Below are positions 1 to 6,343 of a DNA stretch of 12,028 nt, one piece after another. The notes beneath the pieces were generated by a model. It did no database searches and was not told the origin of the DNA. It saw nothing but the letters and a program-made list of their open reading frames with translations. The position numbers and the translations under genes were made by a program. Numbering within the stretch: position 1 is the stretch's first letter; each line of letters begins with the position of its first letter. The stretch comes from Deltaproteobacteria bacterium (lineage in GTDB: Bacteria > Desulfobacterota > GWC2-55-46 > DRQE01): contig DRQE01000131.1 of the NCBI GenBank assembly GCA_011371515.1, positions 1-12,028 on the forward strand, given 5' to 3'.

Positions 1-194
1 CCTGTAAGAAGGGTCATACCGCCACCAGTAACATAATCAGCACCTGCTGCCACAGCCCACACCATAACCCCGAGCAGAAGGCCCACCACAGGAAACCAAG
101 GCACCGTGGTTCTGCCCTCAATAGAGTCTGTCCACAGTGGTAGAACTGAAAGGGTTGAAAGGGCTCCCATGAATCCTTTTAAGACATCCTGCAT
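1..194 (-). CDS. cobS: Adenosylcobinamide-GDP ribazoletransferase (cobalamin synthase), N-terminal part
   Basis: This is the integral membrane enzyme that joins adenosylcobinamide-GDP to alpha-ribazole (phosphate), the last step of the nucleotide-loop pathway. Only the first 64 codons lie in the window; the rest is beyond the left edge. The visible part starts MQDVLKGFMGALSTLSVLPL and continues through a segment containing VPWFPVVGLLLGVMVWAV. This matches the family pattern of an N-terminal amphipathic stretch, then F/W-F-P-V-V-G-LLLG opening the first membrane segment. The ATG (192-194) lies 11 bases past the cobT stop, with AAAGGTG upstream spanning the stop, so translation is probably coupled to cobT. 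Position after cobT in a cobalamin operon supports the call. Identity rests on the short fragment plus context. Confidence 0.88.
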   Translation of the reverse strand, partial: MQDVLKGFMGALSTLSVLPLWTDSIEGRTTVPWFPVVGLLLGVMVWAVAAGADYVTGGGMTLLT

Positions 195-205
195 ACCTGC
201 ACCTT

Positions 206-1261
206 TCAGTCCACCCCTTCTGATACACCAGCAGAGTGAAATGTTGCCATCTCGTTGTATATCTTAAGGGATGCCTCCACCACATCCATGGCAAGGGCTG
301 CGCCCGTGCCCTCACCGAGACGCATGTTAAGGTCCAGTATGGGCTTTACGCCAAGTTTTTCGAAGAACACCCTGTGCCCCTTCTCTTCAGAACGATGGCT
401 GAAGAAGAGATAGTCCCTCACATGCTCGCACATATTCATTGCCACAAGGGCACCTGCCGTGGAGATGAACCCGTCAACGACAACTGCCACCTTCTCCCTT
501 GCTCCACCAAGCACAAGCCCTGCTATGGCTGCTATCTCAAGCCCTCCCACCTTTGCAAGTGCATCAAGGGCTCCATCGAAGGGGCTGTTCACACTTATAG
601 CCCTTTTTATTACATCTATCTTTCTTCTATAGGTCTCATCATCCACCCCTGTGCCTCTACCTGTAACATCCTCAACCGGCAGGTCAAGAAGCACAGAAAA
701 GAGTGCCGAAGATGGCGTGGTATTACCTATACCCATCTCGCCTGTACCAAGCAGTGTTGCCCCTTCTTTCTTTGCCTTGTGTGCAAGCTCAATACCCACC
801 TCTATTGCTCTTTCAGCCTCTTCTGGGCTCATGGCAGGCCCTCTTGTCATATTGGCAGTACCACTTCTTACCTTTTTGTGTATGAGTCCTTCCATACCCG
901 AAAGGTCTCCATCCACACCCACATCAACTATGGAAAGTGCTGCCCCCACATGCCTTGCAAGCACACACACTGCTGCCCCGCCGGAGACCATGTTCTTTAC
1001 CATCTGTAGAGTTACCTCCTTTGGAAAGGCAGAAACACCCTCTTCTGCCACCCCATGGTCTCCAGCAAAGGTGAATATATGTTTTTTGCCCATGTGGGGT
1101 CTGTCCGTGCCTGTTATAAGGCAGTACTGTTTCGCAATCTCTTCAAGTCTGCCAAGGCTACCCCGTGGTTTGGTAAGGCTATCGAGGTGTTGTTGCACCT
1201 TCTCTTCTATGGTTCTAACCACTGGGGTTATCCCTTCAAGTGTCTCTTTCATAAGAGCCAT
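206..1261 (-). CDS. cobT: Nicotinate-nucleotide--dimethylbenzimidazole phosphoribosyltransferase
   Basis: The enzyme moves phosphoribose from nicotinate mononucleotide to the lower-ligand base (typically 5,6-dimethylbenzimidazole), giving alpha-ribazole 5'-phosphate in the cytoplasm. The product is 351 residues, the normal family length. Visible signatures are TKPRGSLGRLE near residues 30-40, FAGDHGV at 65-71, the GTGEMGIGNTTPSSA loop at 172-186, GRGTGVDD at 201-208, and RLGEGTGAA at 314-322. Glu317 of the last motif falls at the same number as the catalytic Glu of Salmonella CobT. The start at 1261 is preceded by AAAGGAGG with an 11-base spacer; the internal Met4 would lie too far from it. 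The gene follows cobU after a 33-base gap and precedes cobS. Base specificity cannot be read from sequence alone. Confidence 0.96.
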   Translation of the reverse strand: MALMKETLEGITPVVRTIEEKVQQHLDSLTKPRGSLGRLEEIAKQYCLITGTDRPHMGKKHIFTFAGDHGVAEEGVSAFPKEVTLQMVKNMVSGGAAVCVLARHVGAALSIVDVGVDGDLSGMEGLIHKKVRSGTANMTRGPAMSPEEAERAIEVGIELAHKAKKEGATLLGTGEMGIGNTTPSSALFSVLLDLPVEDVTGRGTGVDDETYRRKIDVIKRAISVNSPFDGALDALAKVGGLEIAAIAGLVLGGAREKVAVVVDGFISTAGALVAMNMCEHVRDYLFFSHRSEEKGHRVFFEKLGVKPILDLNMRLGEGTGAALAMDVVEASLKIYNEMATFHSAGVSEGVD

Positions 1262-1294
1262 CTTACCTGAAACCTCCTTTATTGGTTGATCTTC

Positions 1295-1816
1295 TCATCC
1301 CCTTTTTAGAAAAAGGGGTAGTCCACTTACCATAAGTATCACTTCCGTTGAAAGTGCTGCCACGAGGCGGTTGAGCCTTCCGCACTCATCCACGAATCTT
1401 CTCGTATCCCTTGAGACAGGCACCACCCCCATGCCAATCTCGTTAGTAATAAGTACCGCAGGGCAGACACTGTCTTTCAATGCATCGAGAAGGTCCTGAA
1501 TGTGGGCATCGAGGTTTTCAACATCTTTATGGAATATATTTCCAAGCCAGAGGGTAAGACAATCTACAATGACCACATCCGCTCCGTATCTATGCTTTGC
1601 CTCTTTGAGCACAGCCCCTATCCTTATGGGCTCTTCCACTGTTGTGTAGGTTGAATCCCTCTCTTTTTTGTGTCTATCTATGCGCTCTTTGATTTCTTCA
1701 TCCAGTGGCTCCGCGGTGGCTACAAAAAGTTTTCTCTGGTAGCCCTCTGCAATACTCAAGGCATGGGCACTCTTTCCGCTCTTCATTCCACCTGTTATGA
1801 GAGTTATCCGTGGCAT
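1295..1816 (-). CDS. cobU: Bifunctional adenosylcobinamide kinase / adenosylcobinamide-phosphate guanylyltransferase
   Basis: CobU phosphorylates adenosylcobinamide and then transfers GMP to it to form adenosylcobinamide-GDP. With the preferred start the protein is 173 residues, close to the usual ~180. It opens MPRITLITGGMKSGKSAHAL with a Walker A loop (GGMKSGKS, residues 9-16). RIDRHKKERD follows, whose His49 matches the family's guanylylated His. Then come VIVDCLTLWLGN (82-93) and ITNEIGMGVVP (123-133). I chose the ATG at 1816, not the longer in-frame ATG at 1840, because AGGAG sits 6 bases before 1816 and the upstream one has only a weak site. With this start the gene overlaps the end of cbiA by 13 bases, which suggests translational coupling. 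The last codons lie in a 20-base palindrome. Confidence 0.95.
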   Translation of the reverse strand: MPRITLITGGMKSGKSAHALSIAEGYQRKLFVATAEPLDEEIKERIDRHKKERDSTYTTVEEPIRIGAVLKEAKHRYGADVVIVDCLTLWLGNIFHKDVENLDAHIQDLLDALKDSVCPAVLITNEIGMGVVPVSRDTRRFVDECGRLNRLVAALSTEVILMVSGLPLFLKRG

Positions 1817-3180
1817 CTTTGTCTCCTGTAGCTCTGGCATGCCTTTACGAAGTTTTCGGGCACATCTTTGCTGTATGCCCAGTGCACGTGCACATAGGAT
1901 GCAAGAAGGTTACAAGCCCTGTAACCTTCTTCTGTAAGCTCTCCTGTCCTTACGGTCCTTACCCTGTATACCCTGTTGATTCTTCCCTTTGGCACAAGCT
2001 CTGAGTATCTGAACTGGTGCCCCCGCATGTGGGTGCCAGAAGGACCAGCTATGGAATCCTCCGTCGTCTCAACCTCCACATAGCCAAGGGCTTTAAGCCT
2101 TTTGTGCATAACACACTCTGCCTCAAGGACACCTGCCATGGGAAAGAACTTTCCATCTGTGAGTCTTACCCCCTCTGTAAGATACATAAGCCCTCCGCAC
2201 TCTCCGTATACGGGCATACCTGAAAGTGATGCATCTCTTATCGCCTGAAGCATACTTTTGTTTTCTGAAAGCTCCTCTGCAAAACACTCTGGATAGCCAC
2301 CCCCGATGTAGAGTCCATCCACCCCTTCTGGCAGCCCTCTGTCTTTAAGGGGGGAGAACTCCACAAGCTCTGCCCCGAAGGCTTCAAGTAGCTTAAGGTT
2401 GTAGGGATAGTAGAAGTGGAATGCCTCGTCTTTTGCAATGGCTATACGGACGGAATACTCATCCCCTGTGGCACAGGGTGTCCACCCTTTCTCACCCCTT
2501 AAAGGGGCTGCAAGCTCTATGAGTCTTGCCACATCTATGTGGGCTTCGGCAAGCTCTGTGAGAGCCTCTATGGTTTCATCTGTAAGGGCTCTTCTGTCTG
2601 CCCTTAAAAGCCCAAGATGGCGAGATTTGAATGTAAGGCACTCCTCCATCCTTGGTATGGCACCGAGGAAGAAGTCTCTGCCAGCTGCATCCTCGAGCAT
2701 TCTTCGGTGGGGCTTGCCTGCCACCCGATTGCATATAAGGGCTACGATATTTATGTCTTTTCTGAATTCCCTCAAACCGTGGAATATGGCACCTGCTGTT
2801 GCAGACATCCCTGATGCATCTATTACGAGCACAACTGGCAACCCCAGAAGGGCTGCCACATGGGCGGTTGAACCCTCCTCTCTGCCACCCACCCCATCGA
2901 AAAGCCCCATAACCCCCTCGATAAGTGCAAAGTCTGCCCCTTCCATTGCACTGTAGAAGACCTCTTCGAGAGCGCTTTCGCCCATCATCCATGGGTCAAG
3001 GTTTTCACACTCCCTGCCTGTAACCCTTGAAAGGTAGGTTGGGTCCAGATAGTCAGGTCCACACTTGAAGGGTGCCACCTTCACACCCCTTCTTCTGAGT
3101 GCTCCTGCAATGGCAAGGGTCAGGGTGGTCTTACCCGTGCCTGAACCTGTAGAGGCTATTATGATGCCCTTTTTTTTCAT
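1804..3180 (-). CDS. cbiA: Cobyrinate a,c-diamide synthase (CbiA/CobB family)
   Basis: This glutamine-dependent ligase uses ATP to amidate the a and c side chains of cobyrinic acid. It has 458 residues, the usual length. An N-terminal dethiobiotin-synthetase-like ATPase domain begins with the P-loop STGSGTGKTTLT (10-21) and continues with FKCGPDYLDPTYL (38-50) and VMGLFDG (90-96). A C-terminal class I glutamine amidotransferase domain has YIGGGYPE (291-298), the nucleophile Cys328 in GECGGLMYL, and His433 in YVHVHW. No B12 genes specific to the oxygen-dependent route are visible, so cbiA is used as symbol rather than cobB. The ATG is the only start upstream of the P-loop and has an in-frame TGA two codons before it. 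No Shine-Dalgarno sequence is visible; the riboswitch terminator lies directly upstream. First gene of the operon cbiA-cobU-cobT-cobS. Confidence 0.95.
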   Translation of the reverse strand: MKKKGIIIASTGSGTGKTTLTLAIAGALRRRGVKVAPFKCGPDYLDPTYLSRVTGRECENLDPWMMGESALEEVFYSAMEGADFALIEGVMGLFDGVGGREEGSTAHVAALLGLPVVLVIDASGMSATAGAIFHGLREFRKDINIVALICNRVAGKPHRRMLEDAAGRDFFLGAIPRMEECLTFKSRHLGLLRADRRALTDETIEALTELAEAHIDVARLIELAAPLRGEKGWTPCATGDEYSVRIAIAKDEAFHFYYPYNLKLLEAFGAELVEFSPLKDRGLPEGVDGLYIGGGYPECFAEELSENKSMLQAIRDASLSGMPVYGECGGLMYLTEGVRLTDGKFFPMAGVLEAECVMHKRLKALGYVEVETTEDSIAGPSGTHMRGHQFRYSELVPKGRINRVYRVRTVRTGELTEEGYRACNLLASYVHVHWAYSKDVPENFVKACQSYRRQRCHG

Positions 3181-3189
3181 GACTCAGAC

Positions 3190-3228
3190 AAAAAAATCCC
3201 CGGACCCTCAAGGGCTGGGACCGGGGAT
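3190..3228 (-). terminator. Intrinsic terminator of the cobalamin riboswitch
   Basis: On the minus strand, ATCCCCGGTCCC (3228 to 3217) pairs with GGGTCCGGGGAT (3207 to 3196) across a 9-base loop. That gives 12 positions with a single T:T mismatch, followed at once by a run of seven T (3196-3190). This is a textbook rho-independent terminator. It sits between the riboswitch core and the cbiA start codon at 3180, so it is the likely expression platform: ligand-bound RNA should end transcription here. Confidence 0.9.
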
Positions 3229-3255
3229 AGCCCTTTCTAACATGTAAAAGATTCT

Positions 3256-3300
3256 TTTCAGCAGGTTGCCCGGGTCCACGAGGCAATCTGCCTTCTGAAA
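3256..3300 (-). promoter_or_regulatory. P13-like hairpin of the riboswitch, possible antiterminator partner
   Basis: Directly after the P1 stem the RNA can form a hairpin: TTTCA pairs with TGAAA, GCAG with CTGC, and TTGCC with GGCAA, with a four-base bulge and one mismatch. The loop carries GGACCC (3277 to 3272). Its place 3' of P1 is that of P13 in cobalamin riboswitches. The loop hexamer is fully complementary to GGGTCC in the 3' arm of the terminator (3207 to 3202), so it could serve as an antiterminator when ligand is absent. The pairing is seen; the switching role is inferred. Confidence 0.55.
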
Positions 3301-3308
3301 CTCTTTAT

Positions 3309-3475
3309 GGTATGGGCAGGTCTTCTGGCTTCCGGATCATCCTACTTGCCACGCCTTCCCGTCCTGCCTTGAAGGACAGTGGCTTCTGTGTGGCTTTCGT
3401 CCCCGGTTACAGCGGCGGGTCCGCGCCGGAATTTCACCGGCTTCCCTCTTTAAGCCCCACAGGGGCACCCATACC
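3309..3475 (-). promoter_or_regulatory. Cobalamin (AdoCbl) riboswitch aptamer, class I
   Basis: The minus strand reads through the conserved cobalamin riboswitch core. P1 is closed by GGTATGGG (3475-3468) pairing perfectly with CCCATACC (3316-3309). Inside are GGAAGCCGGTGAAATTCCGG (about 3447-3428), CCGCCGCTGTAACCGGGGACGAAAGCC, the B12 box GCCACTG (3383-3377), and a 3' segment with GGCAAGTAGGATGATCCGGAAGCCAG. These elements and their order match the family (Rfam RF00174). It lies directly upstream of cbiA on the same strand and is followed by a P13-like hairpin and an intrinsic terminator, so it should repress the cobalamin operon when adenosylcobalamin is plentiful. It fills nearly all of the gap between cbiA and the hemerythrin gene. 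Confidence 0.97.
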
Positions 3476-3489
3476 ACGGGTTTATGTTT

Positions 3490-3933
3490 TTATCTAATAA
3501 TGCTGCCTTTATCTTTCTGTAGCAAAAAGCTGCCGAGTTCTCTGTCGGCTCTGCCGATGTGTTCTTTGAGCCATCTTATAATTCTGGTCTTTATTCTGTC
3601 AACTATTTCATGAGAATAGCCCTTTGAGAGCTCCATCCTGAGCTCACTCAACTCGTCGATGAATCCCGTGTGTTCCTGTATGTGCGAGAGGCTGTCAGGA
3701 AAGCCTGCCTTCTCCATGGCCTTCTCTTCGTCGTGGAAGTGGAACACCACATACTCGTCAAGAAACTCAAGAAGCCTTAAGAGCTCTTCCTTACCCCTGT
3801 CCTTCTCCACGGCATCTACGAACAGCTCTACCCGCTTGAAAAGCTCGCGATGTTGTCTGTCCTGCCATATGACCCCGGTTGATGGAAAGCTATATATAAC
3901 CTTCTTATCCACGGCTCGACCAGAAAAAAACAC
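3490..3933 (-). CDS. Bacteriohemerythrin (single-domain O2-binding di-iron protein)
   Basis: Hemerythrins bind O2 reversibly at a di-iron centre in a four-helix bundle; in bacteria they act in O2 storage, delivery or sensing, and this one is a free cytoplasmic domain. All seven usual ligands are present: His28 (DRQH), His65 and Glu69 (HFHDEE), His84 and His88 (HIQEH), and His125 and Asp130 (HIGRAD). STGV at 18-21 matches the conserved N-terminal turn, but the family's usual Trp a few residues earlier is not present. The start is uncertain: GTG at 3933 (147 aa, GAGAG upstream) or GTG at 3912 (140 aa, poor ribosome binding site). There is no signal peptide or attached sensor domain. It may be read from the upstream operon or from its own promoter in the 198-base gap before it. 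Confidence 0.9.
   Translation of the reverse strand: MFFSGRAVDKKVIYSFPSTGVIWQDRQHRELFKRVELFVDAVEKDRGKEELLRLLEFLDEYVVFHFHDEEKAMEKAGFPDSLSHIQEHTGFIDELSELRMELSKGYSHEIVDRIKTRIIRWLKEHIGRADRELGSFLLQKDKGSIIR
3497..3525 (-). promoter_or_regulatory. Candidate promoter for the cobalamin operon
   Basis: On the minus strand TTGCTA (3525-3520) and CATTAT (3502-3497) are separated by exactly 17 bases. Each matches the sigma70 consensus at four of six positions. Transcription would begin about 15 bases before the P1 stem of the riboswitch, which fits. The elements lie inside the 3' end of the hemerythrin gene and are weak, so read-through from upstream is also possible. Confidence 0.35.
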
Positions 3934-4009
3934 AAAAACATCTCTCTTCTTATGTGCCCTGTCTGTTCTGTAAAAAATCGGAAACGGGTTATAAATGCGG
4001 CAATAAAGA

Positions 4010-4015
4010 AGTATA
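4010..4015 (-). promoter_or_regulatory. Possible -10 element for the hemerythrin gene
   Basis: The minus strand carries TATACT, five of six to the -10 consensus, about 77 bases before the hemerythrin start. I find no convincing -35 at 16-18 bases upstream (the candidate hexamers resemble GTGCCC). It would need an activator, or is chance. Confidence 0.2.
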
Positions 4016-4042
4016 CAGTTCTGTCAGATCAGGGGCACCATT

Positions 4043-4108
4043 TCAGCACCCTTCACTGCAGTGTGCCACACGGGGTATCATGAATCTACGCAGGACGACG
4101 AGCATCAT
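4043..4108 (-). CDS. Possible 21-residue ORF with a consensus ribosome binding site
   Basis: An ATG-ATG pair 23 bases after the stop of the Spy/CpxP-like gene is preceded by AAAGGAGGTGAG, the strongest Shine-Dalgarno match in this stretch (spacing 4 to the first ATG, 7 to the second). The reading frame is 21 codons: it starts MMLVVLRRFMIPRV, then AHCSEG, and ends in Cys before TGA. I recognise no family. It could be a true short protein, a leader peptide for the hemerythrin gene 109 bases further on, or the relic of a longer gene. Only the strong ribosome binding site and the position support it; codon evidence is too short to weigh. Confidence 0.35.
   Translation of the reverse strand: MMLVVLRRFMIPRVAHCSEGC
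4054..4071. repeat. Two overlapping short palindromes
   Basis: CACTGCAGTG (4054-4063, perfect 10-base palindrome) overlaps GTGTGCCACAC (4061-4071, 5-base arms around one central base). They lie in the 198-base gap between the Spy-like and hemerythrin genes, inside the possible short ORF. Either could be an operator or part of an RNA hairpin; neither is followed by a T run, so this is not an intrinsic terminator. Confidence 0.3.
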
Positions 4109-4131
4109 CTCACCTCCTTTTGAGTGTGGTT

Positions 4132-4584
4132 CTAACGGTAAAGCCCGTAAAGGAGCTTTTCTCTGAACTCCTTACGCTGCTTCGGGGTGAGTATGGACAT
4201 AAGCTCCTTGAGTGCCCTGTAGCGTGCGAATCGTAGCTCTGCCTTCTCCTTCTCTATGTGTTCCAGTTTTGCCCTTATGCTGTCGAGGTCCAGCGACTCT
4301 TTGAGAAGAAGCTCTTTAAGCTCAACCTCCAGTATCTTTATCCTGCTTTCAGCCTTTATCTTCTCTTTCTTATAGCTGAGTTTGAGTTTTGCAAATTCTG
4401 CCTTCTGCTTGGGGCTCAGCTCAAGTTTGGATATTGCCCCATAGAATAGGTAGCCCTTTTTGTGGTGCTTCATGGTGTGTTTCGAATAGGACTTCTCACA
4501 CCTTTTGCCCTCCTCTGCAACCACAAGTGATGGTGCAGCCATCGTTACAGTGAAAAGAAGTATAAATAAAGCCACCTTTTTCAT
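4132..4584 (-). CDS. Periplasmic Spy/CpxP-like protein with LTxxQ motifs
   Basis: This 150-residue protein has a clear signal peptide: MKK, a hydrophobic core (residues 4-18), and probable cleavage after VVA (about residue 23). The mature part is highly charged and helical. It has two copies of the Spy/CpxP LTxxQ-type motif, LSPKQKAEF (56-64) and LTPKQRKEF (132-140), flanking a long amphipathic Lys/Glu-rich helical region. Family members are periplasmic chaperones or metal/envelope-stress proteins (Spy, CpxP, ZraP). A His-rich patch near the mature N-terminus (KHTMKHHKK, 35-43) could bind metal; that is inference. AGGAG lies 9 bases before the ATG. It follows the reductase gene after 25 bases in what looks like one operon. 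Confidence 0.82.
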   Translation of the reverse strand: MKKVALFILLFTVTMAAPSLVVAEEGKRCEKSYSKHTMKHHKKGYLFYGAISKLELSPKQKAEFAKLKLSYKKEKIKAESRIKILEVELKELLLKESLDLDSIRAKLEHIEKEKAELRFARYRALKELMSILTPKQRKEFREKLLYGLYR

Positions 4585-4609
4585 CTTCGATTACTCCTGT
4601 TTTTCAGTG

Positions 4610-5794
4610 TCAGCCCGTCCTGAGGAATTTATCCTCAAGCCACCTTCTTAGAACCTTCCATGGTTTCTTTATGACCTTTGAGAGCACCCAGCGGTAGAAC
4701 TCATCTGCCCGTCTTCTGCCCCTTATCACATCGTAGTAACGAAGCATTATCTGGGGCTCTTTTTCCACCATCCTGTACCAAAGTCTCGGATGGGTGTAGA
4801 CAAGGCCTGCGAGTTTCGAGAGGGCTCTGAACTCTGGATAGAACTCCCGCTTAAGATATTCCCTGTAAGATTCAAACCCTGTGGTGTTCTCCTCTATGGC
4901 TTCCATGATGGATTCTGCCGCAGCCTGTGCAGAAGCCATGGCATAGTATATGCCCTCGCCAAGGAAGGGGTCTACCAGATGGGCTGCGTCTCCAACGGCA
5001 AGTGCCCTGCCCTTTATGACAGGATGTCCGTCGCTGTGGTATATGGGAAGCATCCATCCGTGGACCTTCTCCTTAAGAGCTCTGCCTGCAAGGATCTTGT
5101 GGTTCTGAAGGAACTTTTCGAAGTCCTGCCTGAGCCTACCCTTGCACTTTTTAGACTCACCTGCCACCCCCACGGAGAGAAGCCCCTTTTTGGGGAATAT
5201 CCATCCGTACCCGAAGGGCACCTCACCAAAGTCTATGTAGAGGGTGCCGAGCATCTTCTCTGTCTCAGCCTCATCGACGGGTATCTCCATCGTGTAAGAG
5301 ATGCCGAACTCCTTGGGGTTAAGAGAAAAGTGCTTTCTTGCAACAAGGCTTCCTGCCCCATCGGCACATACGAAAAACCGTGCGGAAAAGCTCTTGCCAC
5401 CCTCACAGACAACCCTTATGTGGTCTTTCTCCTCAAGGAAGTCTTCAACCTTGCAGCCCTCTATAACAGTGGCACCTGCCTTTTTTGCCCTTTCCACAAG
5501 ATAGGCATCGAAGAGGTCTCTCTTTACATTGTATGCCACCGGCTCGTCAGAGAATATGTCCACATAACGGTCCTGTCTGTAGCTAAAAGTGGCGCCATAT
5601 ACGGGGGTCTCTATAAGGGGGTTCAGGTCGAGCCCTTTGAGGGTATCTATCTTCGTGGATATACAGCCTCCACAGGATTTGTATCTGGGGAATCTTTCCC
5701 TGTCTATGCCAAGAACACTGTATCCACGACTTGCCAGTTCATACAGAAGTGTGGCTCCAGCAGGACCAAGCCCTGATACAACCACATGATGCAT
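4610..5794 (-). CDS. FAD-dependent geranylgeranyl reductase family protein
   Basis: This family (COG0644) comprises flavoproteins that reduce prenyl double bonds, as in chlorophyll side chains, archaeal lipids and menaquinone tails. The 394-residue protein has the N-terminal dinucleotide fold GLGPAG (8-13) with Asp31 for ribose binding and the PRYKSCGGC segment (36-44), where the family has a conserved Cys-Gly-Gly. It also has YGWIFPKKG (196-204), a family hallmark, and the FAD motif GDAAHLVDPFLGEGI (268-282). There is no membrane segment; a basic, aromatic C-terminus may touch the membrane. The start ATG overlaps the rubrerythrin stop by one base (TAATG), so the two are translationally coupled. 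The substrate cannot be told from sequence; a menaquinone or other isoprenoid tail is my inference. Confidence 0.88.
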   Translation of the reverse strand: MHHVVVSGLGPAGATLLYELASRGYSVLGIDRERFPRYKSCGGCISTKIDTLKGLDLNPLIETPVYGATFSYRQDRYVDIFSDEPVAYNVKRDLFDAYLVERAKKAGATVIEGCKVEDFLEEKDHIRVVCEGGKSFSARFFVCADGAGSLVARKHFSLNPKEFGISYTMEIPVDEAETEKMLGTLYIDFGEVPFGYGWIFPKKGLLSVGVAGESKKCKGRLRQDFEKFLQNHKILAGRALKEKVHGWMLPIYHSDGHPVIKGRALAVGDAAHLVDPFLGEGIYYAMASAQAAAESIMEAIEENTTGFESYREYLKREFYPEFRALSKLAGLVYTHPRLWYRMVEKEPQIMLRYYDVIRGRRRADEFYRWVLSKVIKKPWKVLRRWLEDKFLRTG

Positions 5795-6333
5795 TATTCC
5801 GTCTCCTTCTCCACGCTGTATTCCATGAAGTCACACCAGAAGCCATTCTGTATGAGAGACTCGTACTCCCACCTGAGAATCTTAAGGTGTGCCTTCTCCA
5901 TCTCGAGAAGTCTGGTGAGAAATACCTTCTCTTCAGGGGTCTTTGCCTCTTTCAGCATATCCGAGTAGAACTGAACGGCCTTCTCCTCGCTCTCTATGGC
6001 TATCTTTACGGCGTCACTGTCTGTCTTGCCTGCCTTCAGTCTTTCCAGAAGCTCATTCTTTTCGGGAAACAGGGGCAGACCCTTCTGCTCTCTCATGCTG
6101 AGCCCTGCCTTCACTGCCTCCTCATAGCTCATCCAGCCCTTGCCCTCTTTGAGAGACTCTGCAATGGCGGCGATGACATCCATGTGTTCAAGCTCCTCGC
6201 TTGCAAGGTGGTTGAACACATTTTTGCCAAGCTCGTCGGTGGTGGCCTCTGCTGCGTACTTGTAGAAGGCATGCCCTTCTACTTCTGTTTTGAGTGCTAT
6301 AGATAGTTTTTCTATGATGCCCGAGGGTTCCAT
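5794..6333 (-). CDS. Rubrerythrin-like ferritin-family di-iron protein
   Basis: This 179-residue four-helix protein is of the rubrerythrin type (COG1633) without the C-terminal rubredoxin domain. Likely ligands are Glu17 (KTEVEGHAFY), Glu47 and His50 (EELEH), Glu114/117 (IESEEKAVQFY) and Glu146 with His149 (EMEKAH). The two halves repeat the E...ExxH pattern of ferritin-like bundles. Such proteins commonly reduce peroxide or handle iron under low O2. A middle loop (63-105) and a C-terminal NGFWCDFMEYSVEKE tail complete it; I recall similar aromatic tails in rubrerythrin-like proteins of anaerobes. The ribosome binding site TAGGAGA overlaps the stop codon of the upstream zinc-ribbon gene and lies 7 bases before the ATG. 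The electron donor is not encoded within the protein, which makes its small neighbours relevant. Confidence 0.88.
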   Translation of the reverse strand: MEPSGIIEKLSIALKTEVEGHAFYKYAAEATTDELGKNVFNHLASEELEHMDVIAAIAESLKEGKGWMSYEEAVKAGLSMREQKGLPLFPEKNELLERLKAGKTDSDAVKIAIESEEKAVQFYSDMLKEAKTPEEKVFLTRLLEMEKAHLKILRWEYESLIQNGFWCDFMEYSVEKETE

Positions 6334-6343
6334 GGAGAGTCTC

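Noticed and set aside
236..1009. Long open frame on the plus strand opposite cobT
   Set aside because: It has no ribosome site or domain and is antisense to a gene with all catalytic motifs; its length is a by-product of cobT codon composition.
1816..1840. Longer in-frame start for cobU at 1840 (adds 8 residues)
   Set aside because: The downstream ATG at 1816 has AGGAG 6 bases before it and matches the family N-terminus directly; the upstream ATG has only a weak site and no conserved residues.
3896..3941. Alternative ATG at 3941 (minus) reading a hydrophobic frame over the hemerythrin N-terminus
   Set aside because: It is out of frame with the hemerythrin motifs and stops after about 37 codons; it more likely reflects the T-rich start region than a gene or a frameshift.
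4790..5776. 328-codon open frame on the plus strand opposite the geranylgeranyl reductase gene
   Set aside because: The opposite frame carries the complete FAD motifs; this frame shows a Cys/His-rich random composition and no start signals.
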